DNA of 64,000 bases from the NCBI GenBank assembly GCA_032191485.1, contig JAVDOI010000019.1:2508612-2572611 (forward strand). Direction: 5' to 3'. This DNA is from Leptoclinus maculatus (taxonomy: Eukaryota > Chordata > Actinopteri > Perciformes > Stichaeidae). The notes beneath the pieces are model-generated. The model worked only from the letters and a program-made list of their open reading frames with translations. It did not search any database and was not told the DNA's origin. Shown in pieces: positions 14,208-27,800 of this stretch (position 1 is the first letter of the stretch; the number at the start of each line of letters is the position of its first letter). A program made the position numbers and the translations under genes.

Positions 14208-14348
14208 GGATAGTATGGCACGACTTCAAAATATTTCACTACAATCTTAGCTAGATTTTGAGTTGGCTCTTTCAAGTTTGGCTCTTTTGGTTGAATTCAC
14301 TATTGAATTGTCCAATTGCAATTATGTAATCTGCCCTAGATGAAAGGT

Positions 14349-14357
14349 CAAATAAAT
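14349..14357 (-). promoter_or_regulatory. AU-rich element-like nonamer in the 3'UTR
   Basis: The minus strand reads ATTTATTTG, one base from the classical nonamer of unstable mRNAs. It matters only if the long 3'UTR is used. A single short site could be chance. Confidence 0.2.
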
Positions 14358-15303
14358 GTTGGAAATTATCACTTAGCTTCATAAAACCTAAATGGAAAAG
14401 AGCCGTATAAAGCAAAGTATGATATTTAGTACAACCCTTTTTTAAGTAGACAAACTAAATGATGTACATCTTGAAGGTTCAGATCCCTCGGTGACAGTAA
14501 TACTGAGTGTGTATGAACCAGATCGACTTTAGTATGTGCATGTAGACTTTGGCAAAGCTTCTGATTGTTAACGTGTGACAGAGCAGCAAAACAACTTTCC
14601 TGAATAAAAGTTGTACACGATTTAATTGCATTTCATGATTTACCTTTTTACCATTTTGAGATGAGCCGAAAATACGGGTGTAGATGTGTTTTCACCAAGC
14701 CTATATGTGTGCGTATGTGTGCAGTGTGCTAGCTCTACACACAAAGTGAAACGTAATGCTAGAAGTGCTCCTTGTTTCATGGAGGACGACACACTCCACC
14801 TCCGATTGTCTCCTTCAAGTACACAGAGGACTGAGGGACTCGCATTGTCTTTCCAGCCCTGCAAAAACCGCAGTTCACAGATCTGCTTCCGGTGAGGGCT
14901 GTACAGTATGTGTTTGTTCCTTCTCTTCATAGCTGGAAATATTAAGGAAGAGGACAATGATTTCACGCTGTTGGTGGCACATTAAACCAGAGTCCTGTTT
15001 TACCCCTCTCTGGATTTTGATTCTCGGGTTTGTGCTGTCTAATCCAGACCTTTACAGCAACAACAATAAAAAAACAAAACCACTAAAAGAACTGATACCC
15101 CCCAGATATTCTCTGGGGGAGTAAACTATAGATGTCTTAACCCGGTGCAGCACATTATGTCCATTTGTTTATGATTGACGTTTGTGATTTGGAGAAGGGA
15201 AGGGAACCACTGATGAACCCCGTTCCCAGATGTTGGACCAGCTGAGGCTGGGTGGGGAACGGGGTGCACTGTTAAATGTGAATCTGAGGAGGGGAGAGGG
15301 GGC

Positions 15304-15408
15304 TTAGTGACCGCCGCTTGAGCCTGGGGGGTTGTGGATCCAGTCGAGGACGATGAGTGACAGGCTGACAATCATGAAGATGAATCCCACAATGAGGAAG
15401 ATGGTCGC
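15304..15408 (-). CDS. slc38a4: slc38a4 coding exon 15 (residues 509-542, stop)
   Basis: Encodes ATIFLIVGFIFMIVSLSLIV then LDWIHNPPGSSGGH and TAA. This is the last membrane helix and a short extracellular tail of the kind seen throughout SNAT1/2/4. Acceptor CTCAG. Confidence 0.95.
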   Translation of the reverse strand, partial: ATIFLIVGFIFMIVSLSLIVLDWIHNPPGSSGGH

Positions 15409-16483
15409 CTGAGGGGAGAGAGACATGAAGAGATCCAGATTAAATGTGTGATCACGCACAGCGGAGGGGGAGTCATGTTTTGAAAGTGTTATCCGCCCCT
15501 CGGATGATACATTGAGAAAGACGTTGAGAGTGTGTATGTATGTATGTGTGTGTGTGTGTGTGTGTCATCACACTTACTCCGATCTTCTGCGGGGAGCGGA
15601 ACGGCACTGATTTTACCAGGCGGATGTAAAAGGCAGCAGGTAGGATGAAGATGAGCATAGTGGCTGCAGAGGAACCTGCAAAAAAAAGAGTGATTTAGAG
15701 AATTGTAGTTTTTACAAATTCTAAATAAATAGTTATACACGATGGAGAACTGGTATTTTTAGCTATGAGACGTTGATGTGCGAAAACGCTGCCGCTTAAC
15801 GTCAGGGAGACGCGTCTACATATTTGTAAGTTCCTGTGTTTCCGTGTGTTGGCAGCGAGAATGTGAGTGTTTAGATCCAGTAGTCACAAAGGACTCATGC
15901 GACTGCATAGCTGACTTGACCCGACACTTTAAGCTTCTGTACTTCCCTTTTATTTAAAAAAACAAAACTGTTACACAGATCCTGACTCACCGATGAAGCC
16001 GAAGATGTCCCTGATGGTGGGGACGAAGATGACCAACATGTTGTTGAATGCCAGGACGGCGGCGGCGATCAGCATGTGGCGAATCCAGCTGAACTCTCGC
16101 CCGCTGAACAGCAGCGTGTTGATAGAGGAGCGGATCTGGGGGCGGGGGGGGGGGGGGAGAGAAACCATAGTATTGATATTGAAATCTCTAGCTTCATCAT
16201 AAGGATTCAGACAAAGCGGTTCATTTATATCATAACAAAGTTGTATTAAGTTCACCAACAACTGACTGCGATCGGGGGAACGTGTAACTTTTGTGACTTC
16301 AAAAGGTATCAGTTTGGTTTGCAAAATCAAAATAATGATTAAATCTATACTATTAAAAGTCCAGCACTAAACCCAGCATTGTTACTTTTCTGCGTACAAA
16401 CAACAGTCTGCACGTCTGCTGGCCTGTGCTCAAGGTTGATTCCCAAACTTGGCTACTGACTGAAGTGTGTCAAGTGCTACGAG

Positions 16484-16528
<45 letters not shown>

Positions 16529-18852
16529 AGGGAGAGAACCAGGAGATCCCAGCTAAGACGCCCGGCGCTGCTGAGCCACAGGGAGCTTTGTTCAAGCTTC
16601 TAGTGGGTGAAAGGTCGCGGGTATCAGGTGAAACCTGAGGCTCCTTCGGCTCGCAGGCCACAGAGGGGGAAGGTTACAAGGGGCGGTGCTTACGGCGCCC
16701 ATTCAAAAAGCCACGGGGGATGATCTCCCGCGGTGTAATGGTAGCATGGGATTGCATCAGCCGGCAGTGAGAGGAGCAGCTATTGTCACTTGCAGTTGAC
16801 TTTTTTTCTTTTTCTATCTTGCTTCCTCTTTTACTTACTACTCCCACATTAAGGGAGATGAGGGCCCACCAGTCGCCATGACAACACATTTAATTTACAG
16901 CTCTGGCCGACACTTTGTATGTGGAGGATGAAATAAGAGACGCAAATGGAGTTTAAGTGAAAGTAACTTTTGCATCGAGTTAACCTGAACAGGATGAAGC
17001 ATGTGCATTCCAGAGCCTGCTGCTGGTGGAACACCACATGCCGTCTTTGTAACCTTTCAAGTCTGACTTAAGCACAAGATTTACATCCAGTTAGCATGGC
17101 ACAGTGGAAAAAAATAAATCACATTAACTGGATTTTCTGAACCAAGTGACCTCCATCATGACTGTGAGGAGGCATCGGGATGGCCTCTGCGCTTCACTGT
17201 TCGCTCCCCAAAAAAAAGCGTCTCCACTTCGAGCCAAAATTAATTTCGTATGGGAGATATAGACAATAATTTAACTGCATCCCTCCTCATCTTCTACAAA
17301 TGTGCCCCCTCCTCCCACCAGCTGTTGCATAATCAGGCCCGACTTGGAAAACTAGAGCCTGGATGCGGCATTTCTCTCCAAGGCCCCAAACTATTCAGCA
17401 CCCAACTGTTACCTGGTGCAAAGCCTTTGGAGTTTACCGTGTGATGTTTGCACACTTTTCTAGCTCCTGACTCTTTACCTGTCAGAGGCCTGCACACACA
17501 GTATGTGGACGGACTAGTTGTAGGCAGCCAGATTTAGCCAGCCATAACTGGGTTCAGCCAGTTAGCAACAAACCTGGGACTTAGATCATCGCTACGTAAG
17601 CTTGTTCTGCGAAAAAGACGCGGATAACAACAAACCCTGTGTGACAGCGGTTAAATTTAAATATTACATATTTCCCAGCATGGGCATAAAAATGAAACTA
17701 CATTGCGGAAGTGAAAGAGTCACCATTTGAAGTAAGATCGCAAACAAGAAACGCCATATCAAGATCTTTTCGACCACATCCACACCGGAGAGTTACTTGA
17801 AACTAGACAAGAAAGAAAAAAAATAAGGCCTGTTTCAAAATCTGCACCAAAACACATTCTAGAGCTATAACTGCCTCTGACTTTGAAGAAAAGAGCTGCA
17901 GTGCATGTGGACCAGTAGACTTAGAAAGTGAGAAAACTCAAGACCGTTTATTAATAACACTATTAACATTTCTAACTTCAATTGATGATAATTAAAGTTA
18001 GACCAATCCATCTTTATTGACGAGGAGGAGAAACAACAGTAAAAACCTGGCAACCCAAAATGTGTCATAATCCATGTTTATAATCCTGCAGACACCGGCA
18101 GATATAGCTAATGATTATAACTGATCTGCAAAGCATTATAATTATAATTAAAGGTTAATAATAGTTACACTCTACAAACCCGTTATAAAGGGTGCATTAC
18201 TTTAAAGAGGGACCGAAATGTCAAAGGAAGCTTTTAACAGCGTCCTTGGAAGGCAAACAGTTCTTTGGACTTGGCACAGAAAGATGATATCAGCACACTG
18301 ATAAAAAGTTGAATTGTCCAAATGCCAGCCACAAATTTAAGCTGACGCAGGGATAAACACAGTAAACGGTGTGGTTGAATAATGCTGCTAATAGCACGCA
18401 AGCTAGTTGTTACTAGCTAATTAACAAGCTATACTTTTATCGCAGTGTTTGAAATGGTGATGTCCTTACTGCGTGAAAACCAAAGATAGTTCCACTAAAT
18501 TTAAGATTAAATAAAATAAAAGTAAAATAAAAAATGTCCACCGACCAGACAGAAAAGGTTTAGCAAGATTAGCTAACCGCAAATACTCAAGACTAAAAAG
18601 TAAGTAGAGAGAAACCAGCTAACTTCAGAGACGAGCGCTGAGACTGAAATGTTACTACGTGGCGGTGGGACACAAAGGTGACGGTGGTGCTGTTAATCGG
18701 CTCGTTTGCAGCCGTCTCCCATGGTTTCAATCGCCAGCTGGAGCCTGAGAACTGGGGCATGTTTGACTCCACATAAAGCCCTTTCATTATGTACTGGATC
18801 CTGGCAAAGCCCTGTGCGATCTGGCCTCTGTTAGCATCTATCCTTCACGTGA

Positions 18853-18896
<44 letters not shown>

Positions 18897-21800
18897 CTCA
18901 ACATATATCTCCAAACTTACACTTCCCCATACACACACACTAAGTCTCCCCTCTCTCACAGAAACCTTCCCCACTGGAGCCAAGGACAGCGGCAGACAAA
19001 GCGAATGTTAATCTCTCTAGCTGAAGGTAGGCAGCATTTCCATTGCGAAATGAAGGTCAGTAGGATTCAAGGCGAGATTCTCAAATGTCAAACGGAAAGT
19101 TGGCAGAGGGCGACGGTGCGATCGAGTAGTTCTTTTGATCCGAGGCCTCGCGCACGTCCAAGGCCGCCAATTCTTCGACCACGTTACAGCAACGGCTGCA
19201 AGGATAGCGACGGTCGCTAAATTGAACATTCCCAACTCTGCACATTTCTAATCAGAAATTCGTGCACAAAATCAACTTCATTGCACTTCACTAACAGCAT
19301 TAGCTAAGGTCAGCCATTTCACATTACTGTCTCTCAGTTCTCTCAGACGCCTTTTTTTTTTAAGAGGAATCCATACAGGTAAAAACAAGCCCAAACCCGT
19401 TTTTAACACAACATATTTGCATGACATTCTCTTCTTCTGTTGTTCCTGTTCTAAGTGGCTGCAGGGGGCCCCTCACCCTGGCTGCGTTTCTGCCTCTCTC
19501 TTTCACTTATCGACATGCATCACAGCTGCTTTGCCGCATCCCATTTCAGTCTTGTGTTTCTCCGTCCTTATCGAATGTTTATCTCCTCTGTTATCTCAGT
19601 CCTCCTCCCCCTCACTCCCCCTTCTGCATTTCAATTACATTTGAAATGTATTCATTGTGAGCGCCAAATAAATATAGCTGGGCATCAAGCTTCCACTTTC
19701 TAGCGGCCATGAATAAGTTGGTGTCAGAAAAGGGAACAGACAGACACATGCATGTAATTGCATGTTTGCAGTTAAACCAGACAAACTATGGGTTTGCCTT
19801 TTTGTTTTTTTTCTGAGAAAGTATCATCTGGGAGAATATCAAGAAGGCCCAAATATTAGTTCTGTTTTGAAAGAGTTATTGTTTTTAACTTTCTTACCAT
19901 AATGCTGTTAAATTCATAGAGGTGTGGCCTATTTCACATAAATGTTTAGAACTCTTGAACACACTGTGAAATTGTAACCACATTTACAAACATGCCACCA
20001 TCAGACAATCACTAGATTGTTCCTCACTATCTTTGATTCAGATCCACATGCAGATTTCTATCAGTTCTATTTGTATTTAGAGGCTTGTGCAGCCCCAGCG
20101 CTGTGGTTTGTGATTCTGTTCCGCCCCCCCGCGATGCCTGGCTCACCCCCTGTCTCACTGGCTCCGCCTCTCTATCTCCCTGAAGAGTGAGGGTTTTTCC
20201 ACTGTCCACTCTGAGCCTGTAAACTTCCACTGCAGAGAGAGGGCGATCCTCTCTCACCCCCCACCACCCCACCCCAGAACTGAAAATACAGCAGTATCTG
20301 CTGCGAGTGTGTGTGTGTTGGGGGGATATGGGGGGGGGGCATCAGCTATATGGCTAAATCGAACACAATGTGTGTGTTAGTGAATATAAAGGCGCTCAGA
20401 TAAGTGTGCATATTTATAATCTGTAACTATGTATCAATGTGTGTGTGTGTGTGCTGTGTCCAGCCATAACATGCAGTCATTGCTGCATCATTCTCTGTCA
20501 GCACTTTCTTGTGACTGAATGTCAACGACTTTGCTGCCCCCCGGTGGCCGCCTTCTGCGCCTGCAGCCACTTCAGAAATGATTGACAAATTAGCAGATGT
20601 TTGTTATGTCTTGACATAAATCTGTTTGTGTGTGTGCGTGTGTGTGCGTGTGTGTGAATGGAAGCTAAAACAGGGCATGCAAACTTCCTCTGGCCAGCGG
20701 CCATTTTTGTTCTCCTTATGTCAGACAAGGGCCAAGCTAAAATTAGCCCGTGCACATATATGGGGCGAGAAAGAGGAGGAGTGTGCATACGTATGTGTAA
20801 ATGAATGTGACTGGGAGGACAAGTCGGTAACCTTTGACCCCAGCTTGAGAGAAAATGAGGAAACAGACAAAAGAAAAAAAAAAAAAAAGGTAAAAGAGGC
20901 TTTACTGTTGAGATCTCTAAGTGTGCCTCGGTGTAATTGAGAGGCGTGGCCGTTTTCCACCTCAGCCTGCGTGCTCTGGGATCTGAGATGACGTCACAGG
21001 TCGAGTGCCAAACCGAACAGCGTGTCCTTTTTTTTCTTTTCTTACCAAACTGCCAGGAAAACCCCCCCCAGCTGCGTACCAGAAAACGACTGCAAAAAAG
21101 ACTGACTCTGCAGCAAACACAAAACACAGTCTGTGAGCAGAATGACCCAAAGCGGCAGTAACGTGCTCCTGAATGAATAGTTTAACAAGAAGCTTGTTGG
21201 CGTCGGTTGGGCCGTTGCGGCAAGATACCTAATTACTAGGGTGGTGTATGTTTGTGTGTGTTGGCAAAGCATGTTCTTGCGCTCTGACGTGAATCAAAAT
21301 ATATAAATTCTTTTGCTTTCCCTATCTAACTACTGCTACACCCCCCCACCCCCCACCCCCCCTTCTCCTCCGGCAAAAAACGGCTACACAAACTTATAAG
21401 ACTTTTTAAGAGACAACAAGAGTGTGTGTTTGTGTGAGATGTTACTCACAGGGAACAACACGATGGGGACAGTCAGAGTGACGGCGGTGAGAACAGCCAA
21501 ACGCACCAGCAGCAACATGGTGTCAAACTTATACACCTTGGTGAAGGTGTGGAGCAACTCTGCCTCCACGTTCTCTGTGTTGGAGGAGAGACAAAGGAAA
21601 AATGTAACACTTGGTGAACAAAAGGGGACAGAAGCGATTGGAAAAGCAAAGTGTTGTGCGGGAAAAAGTAAAAATATTAGCGCCAATGTCAAATCTCCAG
21701 AAACATATTCCGTTACAACTAAAGTAAGCAAAATAATTGTCTTCGTGTGCACTTTTCTCTTGCCGCTCTTATAATGACAGCACAACCCCCAGTGGACAAC

Positions 21801-24800
21801 AAGGAACAGCAGTGCAATTTTCATACTTCTGTCAGAATAACACCCAAAGTACACTGCTGCCTTTGTGTTTGGTTGCCCTTACCGTAAAAGGTGAGGTAGC
21901 CAAACAGTGCCGACATCATGTACATGATGAGCATAGTCAAGATGGACAGGTTGGAGACGTTCTGCATCTTTTTACGGCTGCGACTGTGGAAACAACACAG
22001 GCATTCAGAGAGGTCACATCGCTTCTAAAAGCTATAGGGTCGAGACTTGCGGTACAGAGAATCTTGGAAAATGACATGCAGATTGAGCTTTCTTCTCAAC
22101 TTCAAAATAAAAGACTGCTCTCACTTACTCTTTAAGCTCACTGTAGATGGGCAGGACCTCAGGGTGGCAGACAAAGGCGAAGGCCAGGATGGGCAGCGTG
22201 TATGCCGTCTGGGGAGAAAAAAAGTAGCTGTTGGAAAGAAACACCTAACAATGGATAGCGCTGTTTTTTTCACAGCTAAGGAAAAAGGGACCGAAGCGCA
22301 GAGGACACTGTTCAACTTTAAAACCCTTAATCCTGTGCCTGAACTCCTGAAACTACAACTGACATGCGATTAAAAGCCCCAAAAATAGCACAAAACAAGA
22401 TGAGTACCTGCTTTGGTTGTCATCTCGTCAAAGACGGTAAAATTACAGCTTCCCCTGCTAAACGATGTGAAGATCAAAACCTCTGTGAATCACGTTACCG
22501 CCGCTAACCTCGTGAGAACGTAATGCTACGTGTCATATTCCTATCCTGATTTATGATCAATTGGGCCCAGACACAAATCCCTAAACACACACACACAAAA
22601 ATCACAAAACACACCCTAAAAAAACCCCACCTTTGCCAGACATGTCTTGGCTTATTCTTGGTATTCTGCTTCTGTTGGATTTGGTTGTAAGATGTGTGTA
22701 AGCCCAAATATCTTGAATAGTTTTAGACAAACATAGAGTATTCATGTGGATGAACAATGTGTCCACTTAATCCTGCCATTGCATTCACTGATTCAAATGG
22801 TAAACTTAACCAACGAAGGAGCCATTGCATAAATTGACACACCTTCACAAAACACTTCAAGAGTCGCACCCTTTTAACCTTCCGCCATTGAGACTTAAAA
22901 AGAGCTCACGGGTACACAACACTGCAAGTTGGACAAAGGTTTCTCTGCTAGCGCTACAGGCTAACCGGTGGGCTACCGCCGGCCTCACCTGTGAGTTGAA
23001 GACAAAGTATTTGGGCGTGCACATCTCCTCGTCGTCCGGGTGGGGCTCCACGTGGACGCCGGTGGAGTAGTGAGCGTCGTGGCTGCCGAGCACCGCCGGG
23101 GAGACGTCAGAGCGGGAGAAATCCATGTGCGACGTGCGGTTCAGCCCCGGCATGTCCGAGGAGTTCATGCTGAGGTTGGCCGAGTGGTGGTAAAAGAAGG
23201 GAAGAGGGCAGGGCAGCTGGGTCTTCTTGTAGATCATCTGGGAAAGAACAATATGAAGTCAGGAATGGTGCACTTAAAATAAAATGACACTTTACAAGAG
23301 TTAGCTTTGTGGCGGTAGCGTATTTGCTAGCTCTACATTTACAGTCACAGGTTTCTAAACGGGGCACTCAGACAGTGTACCACACCCTGTGGTGGCCATA
23401 TTGGACTGGGTCAAATGACAGCTAGTTAGCAAGTTAACAATCTTCTTCTGCTTTGTCGTTGAAACTGCATTTACTGATTTTCTTTTTGGGGGCAGTAGAA
23501 ACAAGCTGTGAACACACAACAGCGACCCCTTTCACATCCACGTAGTCATTGCATCCATTCTTAAAATCAAAAGAGCAGCTTTAATACATCTTATTATCAG
23601 ATGTGCTGTAGACAAATGCCTGGTGTGCCTTTAAGAGTAGCTAACCCATTCGTGCCCGCAAATTCAATTTCAACGTGTTTTCTAGGCCTAAGCACAAATA
23701 TGATGTAATTTTCGAAACCGGTCGAACCGTTTGGCTGAGAAGTGAGTTTTCTTATCATACTATATTTAGTCATTGGGCTACAGCTATGATAGGGCCCAAA
23801 AAATAGACCTGACCTTACATGAAGTCACATAGTTCTGTGCAAGCCTGACCTTCGGGCACATGGAAGGACTGTTTTATAAATATATTTTATTATATTGTAG
23901 GACAAAAACGGTAGTCCCATGTGCCTAAAGTCAAAATAGAGTATGGTAATGACTGTATCTCATAAACTACAAGGAGCACAATCAAGTATTTGGTATCCAT
24001 GGACTCATAACAAGGATGTCAAAGATGCACACATATGCAGTGTAAAAAACAAGCAAAAAAAGTCCTGACTTTGACTAGCGATAAAAGTGTGAATTTTCAT
24101 GTGATCTAAAAAAGTCAAAGTTGTACTGTAAAGATGGCCGTACCAGGTTTACAGACTATGTTGTGGCATTTTTCCGTATCATACTAAATGTAGTCATTGG
24201 GTACAAATGGGATGCCTGAATCCCACACAGTGCTCATGGTTTTGGGAAATCTTTTAGGGAGCTGAACTTACCACACACAGGAAGAAGACCATGCAGGAGA
24301 GGGAGAAGCCGCTGGTGTAGCCCAGGTAGCCTGTATAGCAGAAAGCATCGGTGAGACGACGGCACCAGTTACTCATTCTTACGCTGCCACCTCTCCTCAT
24401 CTGTTCTGCTCTAACACCAATTCTCAGATGTGGCCCACGTCCTCAAATGACATCGATCTGATACGAGCGGCTGTTCAGATGTGAGTGAAGCCTTTAGGGT
24501 TCGGACGGAACGGTGACCAAACCCTAATACCCAGGAATGCAAATCTAACGAATGCGCACCCGGGAATCCTAATTTCTTTTGCCATTTGTCCATTAAACTT
24601 TCGACACATGGCTTTGATGCTTTTTGCGTCTTTATGTCTAACTGTTTTAGTTACATAATCTGTGTAATGGGCTTAGTGTGCAGAATCCTGGAGCTGAGCC
24701 AGTTGAGGCGGATCTGACTCTTGTGTTCATAAATCACATCTGGGTGGCAGAGCTGACTGCAGGCTTAATGGCAGTGTTGCGTTACTGTAACTCCCAACTG

Positions 24801-27800
24801 CGAGTGCTGACTAAGGGCTCCACTAGTGTTGCATTACTAGGTGGTTACAGACAGCTGCAGGAACGTAGAACGTAGAACGTTTTAGAAGTCAGCGGCAGTA
24901 TTAGAAGTATCTGAATTACAGAGCACGTGGCAAAATAGTTGAACAATATACAATTCAATGGTGCAAAGTGAGTCCTTACCCAGATTTTTGAGCAGAGACA
25001 AAGGCAGGATGATTCCTATCGACACGAACACCACCAGGTAGTTCCCATTCAGGTACCACTCACTGCAAGCACAGCACATGAGGTTAAAAGGAGCTCAGGG
25101 CCTCGACTGTACACACTGCACACATTGAATCTCCAAAAGCGCACACACACACACACACACACTCACCCAGAGATTTCCTCCAAACCCAGAAAGGCACGTA
25201 TCACTTCGGGCAGCTCGTACTTCACAATGAAGAGGTAGCTGGACATGGCTGCAGGACATGAAGGAGAGCGCTTAGGATTTCAAAGAGTACACTCACGCAT
25301 AGCTTTCGCAAATCAAGCTGAGACACACAGGCAAAATTCACTGCCTTACCGCCAATATTCTGCATGATTATGGATCCGAACGCTGCGATTTTCCCAGGCC
25401 AACCGAATGCTCTCTCTCCCAGCTTCTCATAGATGAGGGATCCTGTCATGACGGAGAAGTTGAATTAGTCATGGAGAACACTTCAGGCATCACAACAAAA
25501 GTAACAGTGGAGTAATGACTTCTTCAATGTATTGAACTGTATTGAAGAAGACTTGAAACTAGAGATTGAGACCATAAACTCATGTTTACAATGTTTACTG
25601 AGGTAATAAATCAAGAGAGAAGTAGAGTCATTTTCTCATAGACTTCTATACAACCAGAGGAGTCGCCCCCTGATGGCCATTAGAGAGAATGCAAGTTTAA
25701 AGCACTTCCACATTGGCTTCACTCTTTAGACCTGGAGGTTGCAACCTGTTTTCAACCTTTTTGGGGGGGCTTGTGACCCCTTAAATACGAAGCAATATCT
25801 CCTTGTGACACCGTGTCTATAATTTGTGAGCAGTTCAGTCAAAGACATTGTTCCATTTGAATAACTTTTAGAGGCCCGTAGAGGTGAAAGCATTGGACAT
25901 TAATTAACAGTAATTTACAAAAAAGTCTGAAGAATAAACATGATTTTGTACAGCAGGATTTGGTGATCAATCTGAAGCTGACTTAAAGTACCCACCTCCT
26001 TCTTTAGCTGTCATTAGGAGCAGATGCACAGAATATAAGGAGAGGATGGCCACACCGACGAGGAGGATTCTGCACAGAGAGGGAAAGCAAATGTCCGCGA
26101 TTAGTGCAAAATTTAAACATTTAAACAACCCGTGCGTGAAGTCAGCTTTGGTATCTTGAAGGAAGAGAAACGTCCACAGGGTGGAGACGGTCTTTGTGCT
26201 GGTGGATGTGGAAAATTTATGCGTTACCTCTACTGACAGAAGATGGCAGGAGTTCACTATAATTCCCTTTTCTGCTATAATTTTTCAGCAGCTATGGCAA
26301 TATTTCTCCACGGCATCGACACTGAGCTTCAGCTCATGAGGCGGCCAGGCAGCAGGGGCATGGACAACGAACAGAGGGGGGCTCCATGGGTGGGATTGAG
26401 GGGTGTAGAGTGACAGCGGGGTGTCGGATGTTGGATGTTGGAGGGCACCCATGGGTGCTAATAATGCATGTGCACGGGGCAGACGGAGCTGGCAGAGGAA
26501 CTGAAGGCACAGGTTGCAGGAGTTCAGACGGAGCTGGCAGAGGAACTGAAGGCACAGGTTGCAGGCGTTCAAACGTTTGCAGAGCTGCTCTGTAATTTAG
26601 GTGGTGGTTTTAATTTACATGTGTTTTGCTTCAGCTAGCTCCAGACCCTGCGCCAGTAAAAGCTCCAAAGTGTGTGTTGAGGAAATATGACCCTTAAATT
26701 TAAACACATTCAATTTGGATTCATTCAATGACAGGCAGTGATGGGTGATGGGTAAGCCAAATATTTAATTGAGTCATTACAGCTGACGAACAGAGGGGGG
26801 GGCTGCACAATCTAACATCCAACACACAACTTTACAGCCAAGTTCATTTATTTGGGAAGGTGGTCCTTTTTTAACGATCAGAAGTGACCCTTATGCCACA
26901 CAAGGCTGAGAACCCTTTCTATAAATTACAGTTTTGTCTGAAAAGTATGGTTCCCAGTAGAGCCCTGCATTGACCTGGCCCTGGCCCGCTGTGTTTAAGT
27001 CCCAGCCCGACAAAGTCTGCAATTTTTCAGCCCGAGCCCGATACCAATCAGTTTAAGCTAAAATGCGTGTTAATTAAATGTGCATGTAGATTCATAATAT
27101 AATCAATACAACAATGGCCTTTGTGTATAAATGGGCACAATGAAAGGAGAGAAGTTGAATGAGAAAAGTTCCATCCGAGTTCAGTCTATAAAAAAAAAGG
27201 AACGGACTCAGCACGTCGGGTCCCGTCGGGTCCCGTCGATTTTTGCCTGGAGCGCAATGGTGTCGTAGCGCTAATAAATCATTCGGGCAAGAAAATAGAA
27301 AGCTGTGGTTTCCATTCATCACGCTGCACACAGAATTCCTCCGAGCCAAGTCAACCACATAATCATGTAAGGTAAGATTGCTCGATAACTAAAAGATAAT
27401 TAAAGATGGCTGTGTAACTGAAACCAGTGTAAACCAGTGTTAACCGCCTGTAGATTGTTTCAGGGCTTTCATTCAACAATTGTGAGGCGCAAGGAACGAC
27501 ATGTCAAAAACGGGAAAGCGTCGGAATGCAGTACTCACAAAAAGAGCAAGATGCCGGTGTTTGCCATGGCGTAGGACAGGCCCAGGATGCCACTGCCCAT
27601 GATGGCGTTGCTCAAGTTGAACACGGACATCCCGAAGGAGGTGTGGCCGGGATGCTGCTCGGAGAGAAGAGAAAGAGAGAGATATGCGTGTGAGGAAAAC
27701 ACAATTAACAGCGGAGAAAAGTCTGCCTTTGAAAATAAAATGTCTCTCACATAATGGATGGCGCATTTAAAACTGGAGACACATTTGTAATCGTTGCAGA

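Larger units (their letters stand above)
11570..15303 (-). other. slc38a4: Probable slc38a4 3'UTR
   Basis: Sequence after the TAA has no plausible exon and runs into a good poly(A) signal at 11585-11590 with a GT-rich downstream element (TTTGTGTTTGTC). That would make a 3.7 kb UTR. A shorter end using ATTAAA near 14621 is possible. The region includes a hAT-like insertion at 14053-14207. Extent is inferred only. Confidence 0.45.
16136..21449 (-). other. slc38a4 intron 12-13 (5.3 kb), no gene inside
   Basis: The largest intron between coding exons. It contains microsatellites at 16488-16525 and 18855-18894, an imperfect palindrome at about 16711-16733, and a 201-codon minus-strand frame at 20522-21127. 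I regard that frame as chance because it runs through T- and CA-rich tracts and resembles no family. Confidence 0.8.

Noticed and set aside
14461..14500. GGTTCAGATCC, similar to a tRNA B box
   Set aside because: No acceptor or anticodon stems in the flanks.
20522..21127. 201-codon minus-strand frame, the longest in the window
   Set aside because: It lies wholly in an slc38a4 intron, runs through CA-rich and poly-T tracts, and resembles no protein family.
23740..24210. Repeated ATCATACTA...GTAGTCATTGGG about 430 bp apart
   Set aside because: The similarity stops after about 25 bases, so a tandem duplication could not be supported.
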